Made by a program: the position numbers and the translations under genes. The notes beneath the pieces are model-generated. The model did no database searches. It was not told the origin of the DNA and saw only the letters and a list, made by a program, of their open reading frames with translations. From assembly GCA_036245805.1 (NCBI GenBank), contig BTRK01000004.1:34209541-34273540 (forward strand): a stretch of DNA of 64,000 bases. Reading direction: 5' to 3'. The DNA is from Pristionchus mayeri. Taxonomy: Eukaryota; Nematoda; Chromadorea; Rhabditida; Neodiplogasteridae. This document shows positions 27,043 to 39,304 of the stretch, one piece after another (position 1 is the first letter of the stretch; each line of letters begins with the position of its first letter).

Positions 27043-28330
27043 GTCTTCCGGGAGATCACAGGTGGGGTTTGACAAAATGTTCAACGTGGTCCAATCTCCA
27101 CAAACCTTCATGGATGATATATCTGAGGCCCACCAACGTTTATGTAACATTTTGGAGCCGGGAATTGAAAAGTGCCTAAAAGCCGGCTCTGGAAATTTTG
27201 AAAATTCAAAAATTCGTGAAATGCTTAAAAGTTGAGTAAAAAAGTCGCCGAAAAAACAGAAAGAATCCACTGGATGAGTAGAATAACTTTGCTGTTGACA
27301 CTTTTTGTGTTGGTAAAGCATGAAAATATGAAAAGTTGAAAAAAATCATTTTTTCGTCACCAACAAGTGCATAAAAATGGCCGTCGTGAAAAATGAAGCT
27401 ATTAGTGTCCAGCTGATTTCGTCAGATTCAGAATCTATAACCTTTTTTCCGCAGCTAACATTTTTTCAGGAAAATCGAAGATGTAATATGTTTCCATTTT
27501 TGGCCTCAGACATGACGAACCTCGTGTTTTCATGCAAAATCGAAAATTTCATGATGTCATAGTTGAGTAATTATCGCTCGTGGATATATTTTCTTTCCGT
27601 TTCCAATGTTTTCTGACCTATTCATAACGATTTCCATCGAAAAAAACGAAGATTTCAATACTTCATAAAATCATGAAATCTGAGAAATTTCGTGAAAAAT
27701 GTGATTTTGTGAAGTATTGAAATCTTCGGTTTTTTCAATGGAAATCGGAATAAATAGGTCAGAAAACATTGAGAACGGCAAGAAAAGATATCCACGAGCG
27801 ATAATTACTGAAATATGACATCATGAAATTTTCGATTTTACATGAAAACACGAGGTTCGCCATGTTTGAGGCCAAAAATGGAAACATATTACATCTTCGA
27901 TTTTCCTGACAAAGTGAAACCTGGGGTAAAAAAGGTTGTAGATTCCGAATCTGACGAAATCAGCTGGACACTAATAGCTTTTTTTTCACGGGCCATTTTT
28001 ATGCAATTTTTGGTGATGAAAAAATGATTTTTTCAACTTTTCATGTTTTCATGTTTTACCCACACAAAAGTGTCATCAGAAAAGTTATTCTACTCGTCGA
28101 GTGTATTCATTCTGCTTTTTCAGCGACCTTTTTGCTCAACTTTGAAGCATTTTATGATTTTTTGAATTTCCAGAGCCGGCTTTTAGGCACTTTTCAATTC
28201 TCGGCTCCAAAATGTTACATAAACGTTGGTGGGCCTCAGATATATCATCAATAAGAATTTTGTGGATATTGGAGCACGTTGAAAATTTTGTCAAACAGGG
28301 GGCTAGGATTCATGCAATCTCTCAGAAGAC
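27043..28330. mobile_element. Foldback element, about 1.29 kb palindrome
   Basis: Two arms of about 640 bp meet near 27686. Matching inverted blocks include 27115-27210 with 28170-28260 (TTTATGTAACATTTTGGAGCC) and 27610-27680 with 27700-27760. Ends are GTCTTCCGGGAGATC / GATTGCATG..CTCAGAAGAC. No coding capacity was seen. The element at 60250-61300 looks like the same family. Confidence 0.75.
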
Positions 28331-29212
28331 GTGTGATAGATCTTTTTTTGTATCGATCTCACAGAGCATTATTGTTATTAATGGGGAATCTCACACCTCC
28401 TTATCGTCCGTGAACTCGCCATTATGTTTATTGTGACTAGGAATCATGTTTTAAATTGCTAACATCTCACTTTATTGCATTCAATATGGAAAATTCAAAT
28501 TTAATTTCGATAAACAGAAATTATATCAATTTGCGATTGCATATTGTGTACTGGACCCTGCAAACTACGGGAAGTGTTTTTTTACACAAACCATCCTGCA
28601 TTATGTTTCTTTTCTAAATGATTATATATAACAATTGTTTGCTGATGACCGTTTGATTTACCTTATCGTCTTTCAATCCATCGCGTTGACTCTTGATTAC
28701 ACATCACTTCGCGCAGCGGAAAGAATGTTTCTATCACGCGTAAACAACAGGAGTCGAGGTAGGCCAACACTATCGTATATGTCTTAGCTATCGTCTTCAT
28801 TCCTGTTATTTGTTCTAAATTACTGATGTATGTCAAACCGAGAACGGATTGAGCAGGTTGACTCAACTCTGCATTTCAAGCAATCCGACGCGCTGTTTGT
28901 GCCACGTTTACAGCAGGATTGAATAGAGGGCGCGTTCCTCTCGCGTCACTCTTCTTAGTATTTTTCACTCGTGGATAGATTTCTCTGTTTTACCTGTTTG
29001 CTAAGACATGACACCAACTCGTTCGTAATCGACACTTGTAATCGAAAATTGAGAAATAGACATTTGCGATAAGTATTGCCTTTTCCTCACTGTTTTCCTT
29101 TAATTCATGTTGGTTTTTCTTGATGCAGTCTTCCAAACGTGACACCTCTATTTGTTAATATTGAAATTGTTGAGAATCAAATTCGGACTTCCGCCAAAAT
29201 CAACAGTCCATA
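28331..29212. other. Spacer before family copy 3
   Basis: 28530-28600 repeats the upstream motif also seen at 20610 and 34910. Otherwise nothing was recognised. Confidence 0.35.
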
Positions 29213-32200
29213 ATGGACGAAAGAGGGAGAATTCAGCAAGACAATGGCAACATGTGGTGTGAGGTGAGGGAATTCAAGCATTTCTCTACCGTATACGCGA
29301 TTGATCTTTATGAATTATCACTAATGTCGTGCAAAATATGAACCATGATACGGTTTCAATTTGATTGCAAGGAGTGGTTACATCAGTGTCCCCAGGAAAG
29401 GTTCTGATCACATTCGAGCACGGAAGTGCATTTTGTCCTATGAACCATTTGGTTCACACATTATCTCTCGGAGACAGCGTTGACATCAGCGTTGTGTAGG
29501 TGTCTGTACATTTTTGATGATATTTAATTCATTCTTCTATATTGTAGTTTGATAATGACTTCGGCATTAACTTTACGAGATATTTTTTTAAAAATAATAA
29601 TTAGATTTTTCCAGACCCACAAGAGAAAAATATATCTTCCATATAGTGCAGACATAGCTGTCCAGCAGTGGCGGCGACCTCGAGACCATGAACCCCGGTT
29701 CATGATTTTCTTGGCAGGTGGTGGGGAAACCTCAGTCGTTGAAGATAAACCTAAGGTACCATAACAGTCGTCATGTACATCGACACGACTGGTATTTGTC
29801 GGCTACCGTAACCCGCACTACAGTAATTTGAGTGCTGTGGGCACACCACGATGTGGTAAAGCGTAAATACGACGGATCAGGAAAGCTCGGCCGTCATACC
29901 GTAATCTAGTTACAGTAACCCAAGTACATTATCCCCTATTCATGGTTGAGCCCCCCCCCCCCCAAAACGGGGGCTCACCATCGTATAGTGGGTCATGGTC
30001 GAAAAATCGATGGTAGGTCAAGATTAAGTACTGTACAAATCAATAGTACAGTACTTCCTGATACCGTATATACCTACCGTAACCCTGATTACCGCGAACT
30101 GATTTTTTTCAAAAATTGAAAATACCGTACCCTAATTTAAAAAATCAAACTACCGTAACCAATCGATAGTACAGTACCACCAGATACCGTATCTCACTAC
30201 CGTAACCCCGACAATCGCGAACTAACTTTATTTTTAAGATGTCCTGGTGACGTGCATAATCGGTCTGGTGTCGTGAACGATCGATTGTACAGTACCCAAC
30301 TGATTACCGTAACCCAGTTCCTTGGGTCAGATCTAGTTCCTTGGGTCAAACATTTTTCTAAAAATCCAAAACCATTTTATAAAAATCCTAAATCTATCAT
30401 AAATTGGTTCTACACTAATTAGAGTTACGGTGGGATACTTCAAAATAATTTTATTATATATTTTGAATTTTTAGAAAAATGTTTGACCCAAGGAACTAGA
30501 TCTGACCCAAGGAACTGGGTTACGGTAGTCAGTTGGGTACTGTACAATCGACCATTCGCGACATCAGACCGATTGTGCACTTCACAAGGACATCTTAAAA
30601 ATAAAGTTAGTTCGCGATAGTCGGGGTTACGGTAGTGGGATACGGTGACTGGTGGTACTGTACTATCGATTGGTTACGGTACTTTGATTTTTTAATTAGG
30701 GTACGGTATTTTCAATTTTTGAAAAAAAATCAATTCGCGGTAATCAGGATTACGGTATCTATATACGGTATCAGAAAGTACTGTACTATTGATTAGTACA
30801 GTACTTAATCTTGACCTACCCATGACCTACCATTGATTTTTCGACCATGACCCACTATACGATGGTGAGCCCCCCCTTTTGGGGGGGGGGGGCTCAACCA
30901 TGAATAGGGGTTCGTGGAAATTTCACAAAAAAATTAAGTCAGTTCACGATTGGTAGATGCGGTAATGTACTTGGGTTACTGTAACTAGATTACGGTATGA
31001 CGGCTGAGCTTTCCTGATCCGTCTTAGGTACGTTTTACCACATCGTGGTGTGCCCACAACACTCAGATTACGGTAGTGCGGGTTACGGTAGCCGACAAAT
31101 ACCAGTCGTGTCGATGTACATGACGACTGTTATGGTACCTTAGGTTTATCTTCAACGACTGAGGTTTCCCCACCACCTGCCAAGAAAATCATGACCCGGG
31201 GTTCATGGTCTCGAGGTCGCCGGCGGCGTGGACAGCACTGAGTGCAGATGAACGATGAAATACGGCAGAGAGACGACTTGATTGTGCGGCCTTTTCAGTG
31301 GATCAAATGTGTGAGTGGAAATTTGCATTTGGCAAACATTGAGTGAAGAAAATACGTGTATTTATTTTCCTTTATTTTTTAAGAGTATTTTCTGCGATGC
31401 AAAAGTGATTGATAGATGCTCGGAGTATTTCCTCCTCGAAACTCCCGTAATTGGATGGGCATTCTATTTTTACGAAGAGGCTCCAGCTGAAATGGAAGTT
31501 AGACGTATGGAACGTAAAAATGATGAGGAGAAAGGACAAGAAAAGTAAACTATATAATTGTCCTTGTATCCTTTTCAATATTTGGCGTTTGATAATACAC
31601 GGTTGAATGTATAATGGAAGCTAACACATTTGGATGTATTTATATATTTTCATTTGCAGACTTCCCTTCACATTGGATGGCAATAGACGTTGTTGGCAGC
31701 AAAGTTTCAGCGGTATTAACAAAAAGAGAGGAGAGGGAAGCAGCGAGCAGCTCAGTCTCGAGAGAACTTTCACCAGCAAGATCCCGTCGATCGGAATTCA
31801 GCAACTGTCAGGATTCAGAATGGATTACCGTATGGTTTCAGTAATGTTTCCATTCAAGAGTTGATATTGTCAGGTGATCATTACTGGACAAGACAAGACT
31901 TTATGGTTCGGAAGTAGTGCCTTCTATGATCCTATTCGGATCAAGAAAAATCTAAACCAAGGAGGAAAAGATTTGGAACGAGGCTATTTCTATCGGATCA
32001 AATGTGCATATTCGAATGACGGATGTATGAAAGCATCACATTTGGATCCCAAACCAATTTATCCCAGAGACTTTCAATTAGAGCCACATCCGTATATATT
32101 AAAGGTGCGTTTCCTAAAGGCATCTTTCACTAAAATAGTGCTGTAATGCAGGTGTGGTGCTAATCAAAGATAGTGTACTTACGAGAATCGGCTTTCGTAG

Positions 32201-32777
32201 TTCGTAATGAATTGCTCGGAGATGCTACATATCCATTCATATTCGCGGATAGCAAGATCAAAGTCGGTGATAAGTTGGAATCACTCTTCTATTGAACCCG
32301 ACAAACAGGTGCGATGTATTCTAAGGATTAATTGCCATTTGCATGATCACAAAATATTAGTGAATATTTGAATATTCAGCAAAATTTTCCCCGATTGTCG
32401 CAATGAATATTGCACATTTTACGAAATTTGTCAATTGGGTGACCATATTATTTCAGAAAATAATACGCATTGGAAAGTGGATAGCGCAAGATTAGCAGTC
32501 TCGACGGTTGCTAGTGACAATATTCAGTTGTACAAGGTGGAAAGAAACGAAGTGATGTACACAAAGCACGATGGAGTGATCAACCCGCCGGAAAAGTCAG
32601 TTCATTAAGGTGTCATGGCAAGACAGGTCCATTTCCAGTGTCAATAAGGATAGACGTGTACTAGATAAGGTGCAATATTTTCTCAATTTCTCGGAAGTAA
32701 AGAAGTCAATGCTGAGAGAAGACCCGAAAAGTCTATAGCTCATTAAGCGGATACTCGAGAAACATGCGTCACGATAG
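29213..32777 (+). pseudogene. Four-repeat family copy 3, interrupted by a palindromic transposon and several stops
   Basis: Exons: 29213-29263 (MDERGRIQQDN), 29371-29495, 29615-31310 (with the insert 29653-31240), 31384-31544, 31660-31829, 31874-32104, 32152-32308, 32457-32595 and 32639-32777. Lesions: the exon 2 acceptor reads TTGCAA instead of TTGCAG. Exon 3 holds a 1.6-kb insertion. Exon 4 has a two-base deletion at the V-G-D motif. Exon 7 has TAA after VWC and TGA near its end, and exon 9 has TAG before LIKRILEK. Several exons (5, 6, 8) remain open. The C-terminus resembles copy 5, not copies 1, 2 or 4. Confidence 0.75.
29653..31240. mobile_element. hAT-like foldback transposon, 1.59 kb, 8-bp target duplication
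   Basis: The ends are inverted repeats (left CATAGCTGTCCAGCAG, right end reversed CAGTGCTGTCCACGCC) in which TGTCCA and the flanking CA resemble hAT termini. AGTGCAGA is duplicated at 29645-29652 and 31241-31248. The element is an almost full-length palindrome: arms of about 710 bp around a spacer near 30370-30460. It contains repeated TACCGTAACC motifs and a poly-C run in one arm mirrored by poly-G in the other. There is no transposase ORF, so it is non-autonomous. Removing it restores the exon 3 reading of copy 3. Confidence 0.85.
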
Positions 32778-32863
32778 AGATTTGTAGAAACTATGAGAAA
32801 AGTAGATTATGTAAGCTCGAATTCAAGTTAAAAAATGCATAATTCGTCATTTCGTCTCATGTA

Positions 32864-34324
32864 CAGTAGCGGACAAAAGTTTAGCCTCAAAATTCAAATT
32901 GCTATAACTTCTTTCAAATTTGAGCTAGAGATTTCTGGTTTGGACCATTCGATAGATGAATGTCAGGAGAACATAGCCATATGGTGCATGATCTGAAACA
33001 CATTTTTCGCGGGTTTCTGAATTTAATTTTCGGCATCACCATTTTCATTTATTTTTTGAAACTCGGCCGTAAATTGATGTTACCTCACACGAACCTGTGA
33101 TGGAAGTATTACCATTGATGTTTACAATTAACTATCTGGCTTGCCCATTGCACATCGGAAAGAGCTAATATATCGATTTTTCGAGACATCCGAAATGTGT
33201 TTGGATGGCTATATCTTCGGTCCCAGTAGAGTGATAGGGCTGATATTTTGCAGGTACTATACACTAGTAATGGAGATACACTTTGCCAAGTTTGATAGCG
33301 ATCGGACAACAAATTTTTAAAAAATCGAAAAATCTTGGACCCCACTTTTCACTGATGTGGAATCGACCTTTAACGGTATCGAAAACATCCGCTTTTTTGC
33401 AACTTTAAGCAGAACCTATTAATGAATAAGTATGCAAAATCGCAAAGTAATACGACTCTTCCATCACATTTTACAGCCTAATAGCCATCGAGAGTCAGAT
33501 AGTCATGAGCCGTAAAACACGGTACAGGGTCAAATAGAATCTTATCCAATTTGCATAAAAAGCACTTAACAGATTCTCATGTCATGGATATGCACATTCC
33601 TCATTGAACTGGAGCCATTTTTCAAGAAACTCTCCCGTTAGGCCAGGTCGCCTTTCGCTTCGGGCCATTTCGGACGACTTTCGCCATTCTGAACCTCGAT
33701 GGCTATTAGGCTGTAAAATGTGCTGGAAGAGTCGTATCACTTTGCGATTGTGCATACTTATTCATTAATAGGTTCTGCTTAAAGTTGCAAAAAAGCGGAT
33801 GTTTTCGATACCGTTAAAGGTCGATTCCACATCAGTGAAAAGTGGGGTCCAAGATTTTTCGATTTTTCATATTTGTCGTCCTATCGCTATCAAACTTGGC
33901 AAAGTGTATCTTCATTACTAGTGTATAGTACCTGCAAAATATGAGCCCTATCACTCAACTGGGACCGAAGATATAGCCATCCAAACACATTTCGGATGTC
34001 TCGAAAAATCGATATATTAGCTCTTTCCGGTGTGCAATGGGCAAGCCAGATAGTTAATTGTAAACATCAATGGTAATACTTCTTCCATCACAGGTTCGTG
34101 TGAGGTAACATCAATTTACGGCCGAGTTTCAAAAAGTACATGAAAATGGTGATGCCAAAAATTAAATTCAGAAACCCGCGAAAAATGTGTTTCAGATCAT
34201 GCACCATATGACTATCTTCTCCTGACATTCATCTATCGAATGGTCCAAACCAGAAATTTCTAGCTCAAATTTGAAAGAAGTTATAGCAATTCCAATTTTG
34301 GGGCTAAACTTTTGTCCGCTACTG
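32864..34324. mobile_element. Tc1/mariner-like foldback element, 1.46 kb
   Basis: Begins CAGTAGCGGACAAAAGTTTA and ends with its reverse complement, flanked by TA at 32862-32863 and 34325-34326. Arms of about 620 bp match through 33490 and from 33700; the central 200 bp is single-copy. No transposase was seen. It lies just 3' of family copy 3. Confidence 0.8.
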
Positions 34325-35738
34325 TATTATCACTGGTTGTACATAATGCTACCCATTTCCTAAATGATTTACTAATTGTCTACATATACGAGTGCAATTA
34401 TCATCGTATATCAAAACAGTATTCACGCCATGATTCAATAATTTATTTTTAGTGTAATGTCATCCAGTATTCGCATAATAAAATGAAAGTCGGATCGTGA
34501 ATTTGTATTAATCCTAATTGTGACATTTTGCACCTGAGTCGAGTGCGAGAGGTTGAACGTAATTCTCTTCAATATCCAGGACAGGATTACAGCACGATTA
34601 CAAGTATGGAAATCGTTGCTCGTTTAAACCCGCTAAAGGTATGCTATTGATTAGAAATTTATGCTTGTTAGCTAATTGCAAACAATAATATCTTAATTTT
34701 ATAATATTAATATTGGAGCACTATTATTGTTATTGTGCAATCTCACCCGTGCATCTCGTTCCAGAACTGGTCATTAATTTATCTGAGTCCAAGTCTAAAG
34801 GTAGAATAAATTAAAGTGCTCAACGCAGTCGCTAATGTATCCCAAACAAATACTCACATTTCAATGCAAACAAATACAACATTTTAAAATGAATTTCGAA
34901 CAGAAATGAAGCCAATTTACGATTGGATATTGTGCGCTGGGTCCTGCAGACTACGGTAGGTTTGGGCCTCAAAGCAATAGCATCGCTCATTTCCCGCTCC
35001 TGTTCAAATCTCCTATTAACTTCTTTATTTACGAGCGTCTTTACTTACAGGTATTGCGATCCGATGTTCCTGTTCAATTTTCCTGAACGTGGACGATGTT
35101 TTTATGAGTCGTTAGCACAGAGAAGGCGCAGCCAGCGGGCAAAGACAATCTTCTCTCATCATTACCGCGCTTTCCCATGTTAACAGGTGTTTGTGTGTAG
35201 CAGTGAGCATTTCCTCTGGCATCGCTACTTCGTTATCACATCACAACTATCGATTCCGACCCTTTCTGGACCTTTTGCATCATAATTACGTCATGATGAT
35301 CTATATTCTTTGAAAGTGTCTGTCTTCGATCATTTTACAGCGTGCATTATTTTCAAATTTTCGCTTTAAACTATTTTGACATTTCCATTTTGCTGTTTTA
35401 TTTACCTAATCATTGATGAATACGTCCGACCACAAAATACAATATATAATATAATATATTTTCTAAATTATATTCAAATTATGTTAAACAGTCATTTGTG
35501 TCAGTTAGGTCTCATCGACGACAATGGCACATTTTGAGCGCTTCTTGTTCGAATTATAATTTCAAAATTTTCTGCACTCAATTATTAGTTTTCACCTCAT
35601 ATCGCTTCAACGAACACCAGTTTCAGTTAATTCAATAATATATTGTGTCTCCGCCTAAATTTTAGTTTTCATGTTAATATATGTCAAAATTGCGAATTTC
35701 AGACGACCGAATTCAGCACTCTAAGATTCGTGTGAAAT
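34325..35738. other. Spacer before family copy 4
   Basis: Duplicated-unit flank: 34590-34680 matches the sequence after copy 1, and 34910-34970 and 35090-35170 match upstream blocks of other copies. No gene was seen. Confidence 0.35.
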
Positions 35739-37805
35739 ATGAGAAATCAGGAGGAACTGAGAGACACGTGGATTGAGGTGAAATGATTTAGCAAGCATCT
35801 TGAAAACAAAAATTCAAGATCTTGAAAATTTTAGGATTTTTTTGATTGCAGGGAGTAGTCACATCAGTATCCGAAGAACGAATATTTATTACGTTCAAGC
35901 TCGGGAGTTCGATCTGCCCAGCGAACATGAAGACCAAACTCCGCCTGGGCGATATAGTGGATATCCGAGTGACGTGAGTTCTTGAGCAATTGTCTATCTC
36001 TCTCCACCTTGCGTGCTCTGTCGAGGGTTAGAAAAAGCGAGATAGCATGCAAACAGGAGAGAGTCAGACCTTCTTCCGTTTTTGATCTATCCTTTTTTGT
36101 TAAAACCATTCTTGTTCTTGAAGTGTATATGTTTACCAAGTACTTAAACGAGTTCATTTCAGACCTGCTAGAAGTGAGGGCTGCTTCAACATAGTGCAGA
36201 TGGGAGAAGAGATCAGGAGGAGAGAAGACCTTGTCGTGTTGCCCTTCGAGAAAACATTATGTGTTAGTTATAATTAATTATAATCTTCGGATTTTATTTT
36301 TTTTTATTAGTAAAGCACGTTTTTTATTTGTCTCTAATCGTTGCTTTGCAGTCGATATTCTGCGATGCAAAAGTAATCGATAGAAGCAGCGGGTACTTAG
36401 TCCTTGATACGCCCATCATTGGAAGGGCGTTCATCATGCTCAAAGATGCGCCTCGTGAGATGAAAGTGGGAGATCTGTGGAGAGTGAAGATGCAAAGAAG
36501 GAAGGATAAGAAAGGTATGCTTCTAATCTAAACTTTAACGTCCTTGTATCGGTATGAACGAACAAACGATAACCAAGAATAACGAGATAAATGCAATTTT
36601 AAGACTTCCCATCACACTGGATGGTAACGGCGGTAGATAAATTTTTGCAATCGGAACCTAGAAGGAATGTTATAATGATGGAGAATTCAAGTAACTCGAG
36701 AAGCAACGAAAACAATGATCCGACGCGTTTTTCCTATCAGGATGCCGAATGGACCACAGTTAGTTTTTTTTCGAATTAGTTAATGTATTTGAGAAATAAG
36801 TTTGAGGATTACAGGTGATCATTACTGGATCCAATAATTCAACTTGGTACGGCAACTTTGCGCTCGCTGATGGGATACGGATATCAAAGAGACTGAGTGG
36901 CTCCGGAAAAGAGCTAGAAACAGGAGCTTTTCACCGGGTGAAGCTCACGTTTGGACAAAATGGATGGGCAACAGCTACTGCTCTGAACCCCAATCCGATT
37001 TATCCCGAAAATTTTGATGTTGACGTAAAACATAATCAATTGAAGGTATTTTTATCGGGACATTAACAGTAATTTATCCGATTGTACAGGTATGGTGCTA
37101 CTCCACGATTGTGGACTCACTAGATACGGCTTTCATAACGCGCAACGAAATACTTGGAGATGCGACACTTCCACTCAATAATTTAAATAGTCAACTGAGA
37201 GTTGGTGATCAACTGGAAACGCTCTACACCAGGTTGTCCAAACTATCAGGTTGGTGCAAATTTCACCACTTTCAGAATTTTTAATTGTCGCTTCTCCCGA
37301 CCTTTTAAGTCTCTTACTGTATTTTGAAATCAAAAAGTTATTCCAAGCATTATTGCAATTTTCCATAATTAGTATCGTTGATACAACGGTCCGCCAAATT
37401 TAGCACACTTGAGCATTCATACAAATCTATTCAACTATTAACAAGAACGTAATTTATATCGACCTTTTCAGGAAATATGACAAACTGGATGGTGAGAAAT
37501 GCAAGAATCAAGAAACCCTTGGATACCACTCAAGATAGTGAAGAACAATCCGAAGTTAAAGAAGAAGTTTACATCGAACTGGAAGAACCTGCAGACATCT
37601 CGCCTGCGAATAAGTCAGCGCATTTCAATATGTAGATTACAATCAATAACTACATTTCAGATCCGAGAAAAAAGACAGACGTGTACTGGATAAAATGCAA
37701 TACTTTCTCAAGTTTCCTGAAGTGAGAAAAGTAGTGCAAAAGAACGATCCAAATAATCGAATTCAACGTATTTTGGAGATAGATCTTTCACAGATGAAGT
37801 TATAA
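35739..37805 (+). CDS. Four-repeat beta-rich protein, family copy 4, nine exons, intact, 418 aa
   Basis: I do not recognise this family. Exons: 35739-35777, 35852-35973, 36163-36262, 36352-36514, 36604-36758, 36815-37045, 37090-37249, 37472-37613 and 37661-37805. The total is 1257 bases, all phases agree and there is no stop. The start MRNQEEL fits its paralogues. Repeat 1 is GVVTSVSEERIFITF...LRLGDIVDIRV; repeat 2 is FCDAKVIDRSSGYLVL...MKVGDLWRVKM; repeat 3 is VIITGSNNSTWYGNF...ETGAFHRVKL; repeat 4 is VWCYSTIVDS..AFITRNEILGDA...LRVGDQLETLY. Each repeat starts at the first base of an exon and ends in a hydrophobic-x-V/L-G-D strand, like small OB or S1-type barrels (inference). After acidic linkers comes a helical tail, DRRVLDKMQYFLKFPEVRKVV. 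There is no signal peptide or membrane segment, so it is probably intracellular. Confidence 0.75.
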
Positions 37806-38419
37806 TCAGAATAGTTGTGCAAGCAAGTAGGAATGGAACCTAGTTCACATTTCTCGATCTCATTTTTTTCACTTTTGATTGGTGCTTTTGTGTCCAGAAT
37901 GAATTTATGAAGTTTCAGGTTCGGTAAAGGAACACATTGGAAAATTATTTCTAAAAAAGGAGCCCTGTCGAGATTCGCTGCCAAGTGATTTTGATGCACC
38001 ACACTCCCGAGCATATTGAGGTTAAAAAAGCTAAGGGCTTTGGCCCGAAATGCGTCAGATATACAGCGAAAGGAAAATTTCAGCACAAGAAATGATTTTA
38101 AGAATCGATCGAATTCTGCTCTAAATGCCTTTTTAACAACTTCGGGGCACCACGAGTAAAAATCATTTTGAGTTTTGAGTCAATTTTTCATTCCTAAGAA
38201 AATACGATTTTTCGTCCATTTACACTCTATATTGATATTTTTTTTTGCCCTATGACCGTAATATATAATAAGAGCCAAATTTCAATAACGCAAGCCTAAG
38301 GCACTCCTCCCATCACAGTAATGGCAAGCGGTTCCCGTTGCTAGCTCAACATGTCCGCAGGGTGGTCGAGTCTTACGGAGCGGGTCTCTTAACTAATATT
38401 TATATTAATATTACATCTT
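37806..38419. other. Spacer between family copies 4 and 5
   Basis: No gene. The left breakpoint of copy 5 lies at about 38330-38425, where sequence homologous to exons 1-5 should be and is not. Confidence 0.35.
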
Positions 38420-39304
38420 TATGTGCTCGTAACTGGAGTGGACAAATCATACTGGTTCGGAATTTGCGCCCAACACGATCATGTGCGGATCAAGAAGGTG
38501 CTAAAGAAGTCTGGGAGGGACCTTGAAAGAGGCGCATTCTATCGGATAGTGCTCTGCCCAATATGGAGCTGCTGAACCTGAGGCCTTGGATCCCGAACCT
38601 GTCTGTCTCCGAGATTTCCAAGTGGAAAAGCATCCTACTTTAATGAGGGTGCGTCTTCGAGATACAACAGTCAACGCAATATGTTTCAAACTATTTCCAG
38701 ATATGGTGCTACGCAAGGATAGTTGAGTTGCAATCGTCTGCATTCATTGTTCATAATGAGGTGCTCGGCGAAGCGACGTTTCCGTTGAAGTTCGCGGATT
38801 TTGAGTTGAGAGTGGGAGACAAATTGGAAGCACTCTACTACAAAGTCAGACGAACGGGTGGGTTATCATAACAAATATTTGCATAATTCATCATTCGTAC
38901 AACACCATATATGTTTTGGTAATTATTGACTTCCTCAAGTAGTGAAATTGCAACGAAATCACCAATCACTGATTTCAGAAAATCGGACTCATTGGATGGT
39001 TCAAAATGCAAAGCTTGCGAGGCCAGTGGAAACCTCTGAGGATAAGGAAGAAGATAAATTATCAAGAAATGGAGATGTTATGACTAAAGCAATGGATATT
39101 GGATTGATATCGCCTGAAACGAACAAGTACGGAGATTTGTGTAAATTTATAACTTTAAATTTCAGAAGCAACAAAGACAGACGTGTACTAGATAAAATGC
39201 ATCATTTGCTAACTTTTCCGGGAGTAATGAAGACAATGCTAAAAGAAGATCCCAAAAGCCATGAGTTGATTATGCGAATATTGGAAAAAGATGCGTCACG
39301 ATAG
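38420..39304 (+). pseudogene. Four-repeat family copy 5, 5'-truncated
   Basis: Only exons 6-9 remain: about 38426-38648, 38701-38857, 38979-39126 and 39166-39304. Exon 6 lacks a recognisable acceptor and shifts frame to TGA after YRIVLCPIWSC (about 38573). Repeat 4 (IWCYARIVELQ, LRVGDKLEALY), the linker (ENRTHWMVQNAKLA) and the tail (DRRVLDKMHHLLTFPGVMKTM, ending ILEKDASR) are open and keep good splice sites. It is closest to copy 3. Confidence 0.65.

Noticed and set aside
27842..28254. Open frames in the 27-28 kb palindrome
   Set aside because: They are low-complexity, the arms are non-coding mirror images and there is no transposase signature.
38345..38390. tRNA-like sequence GGTGGTCGAGTCTTACGG before copy 5
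   Set aside because: No acceptor stem or cloverleaf pairing could be drawn.
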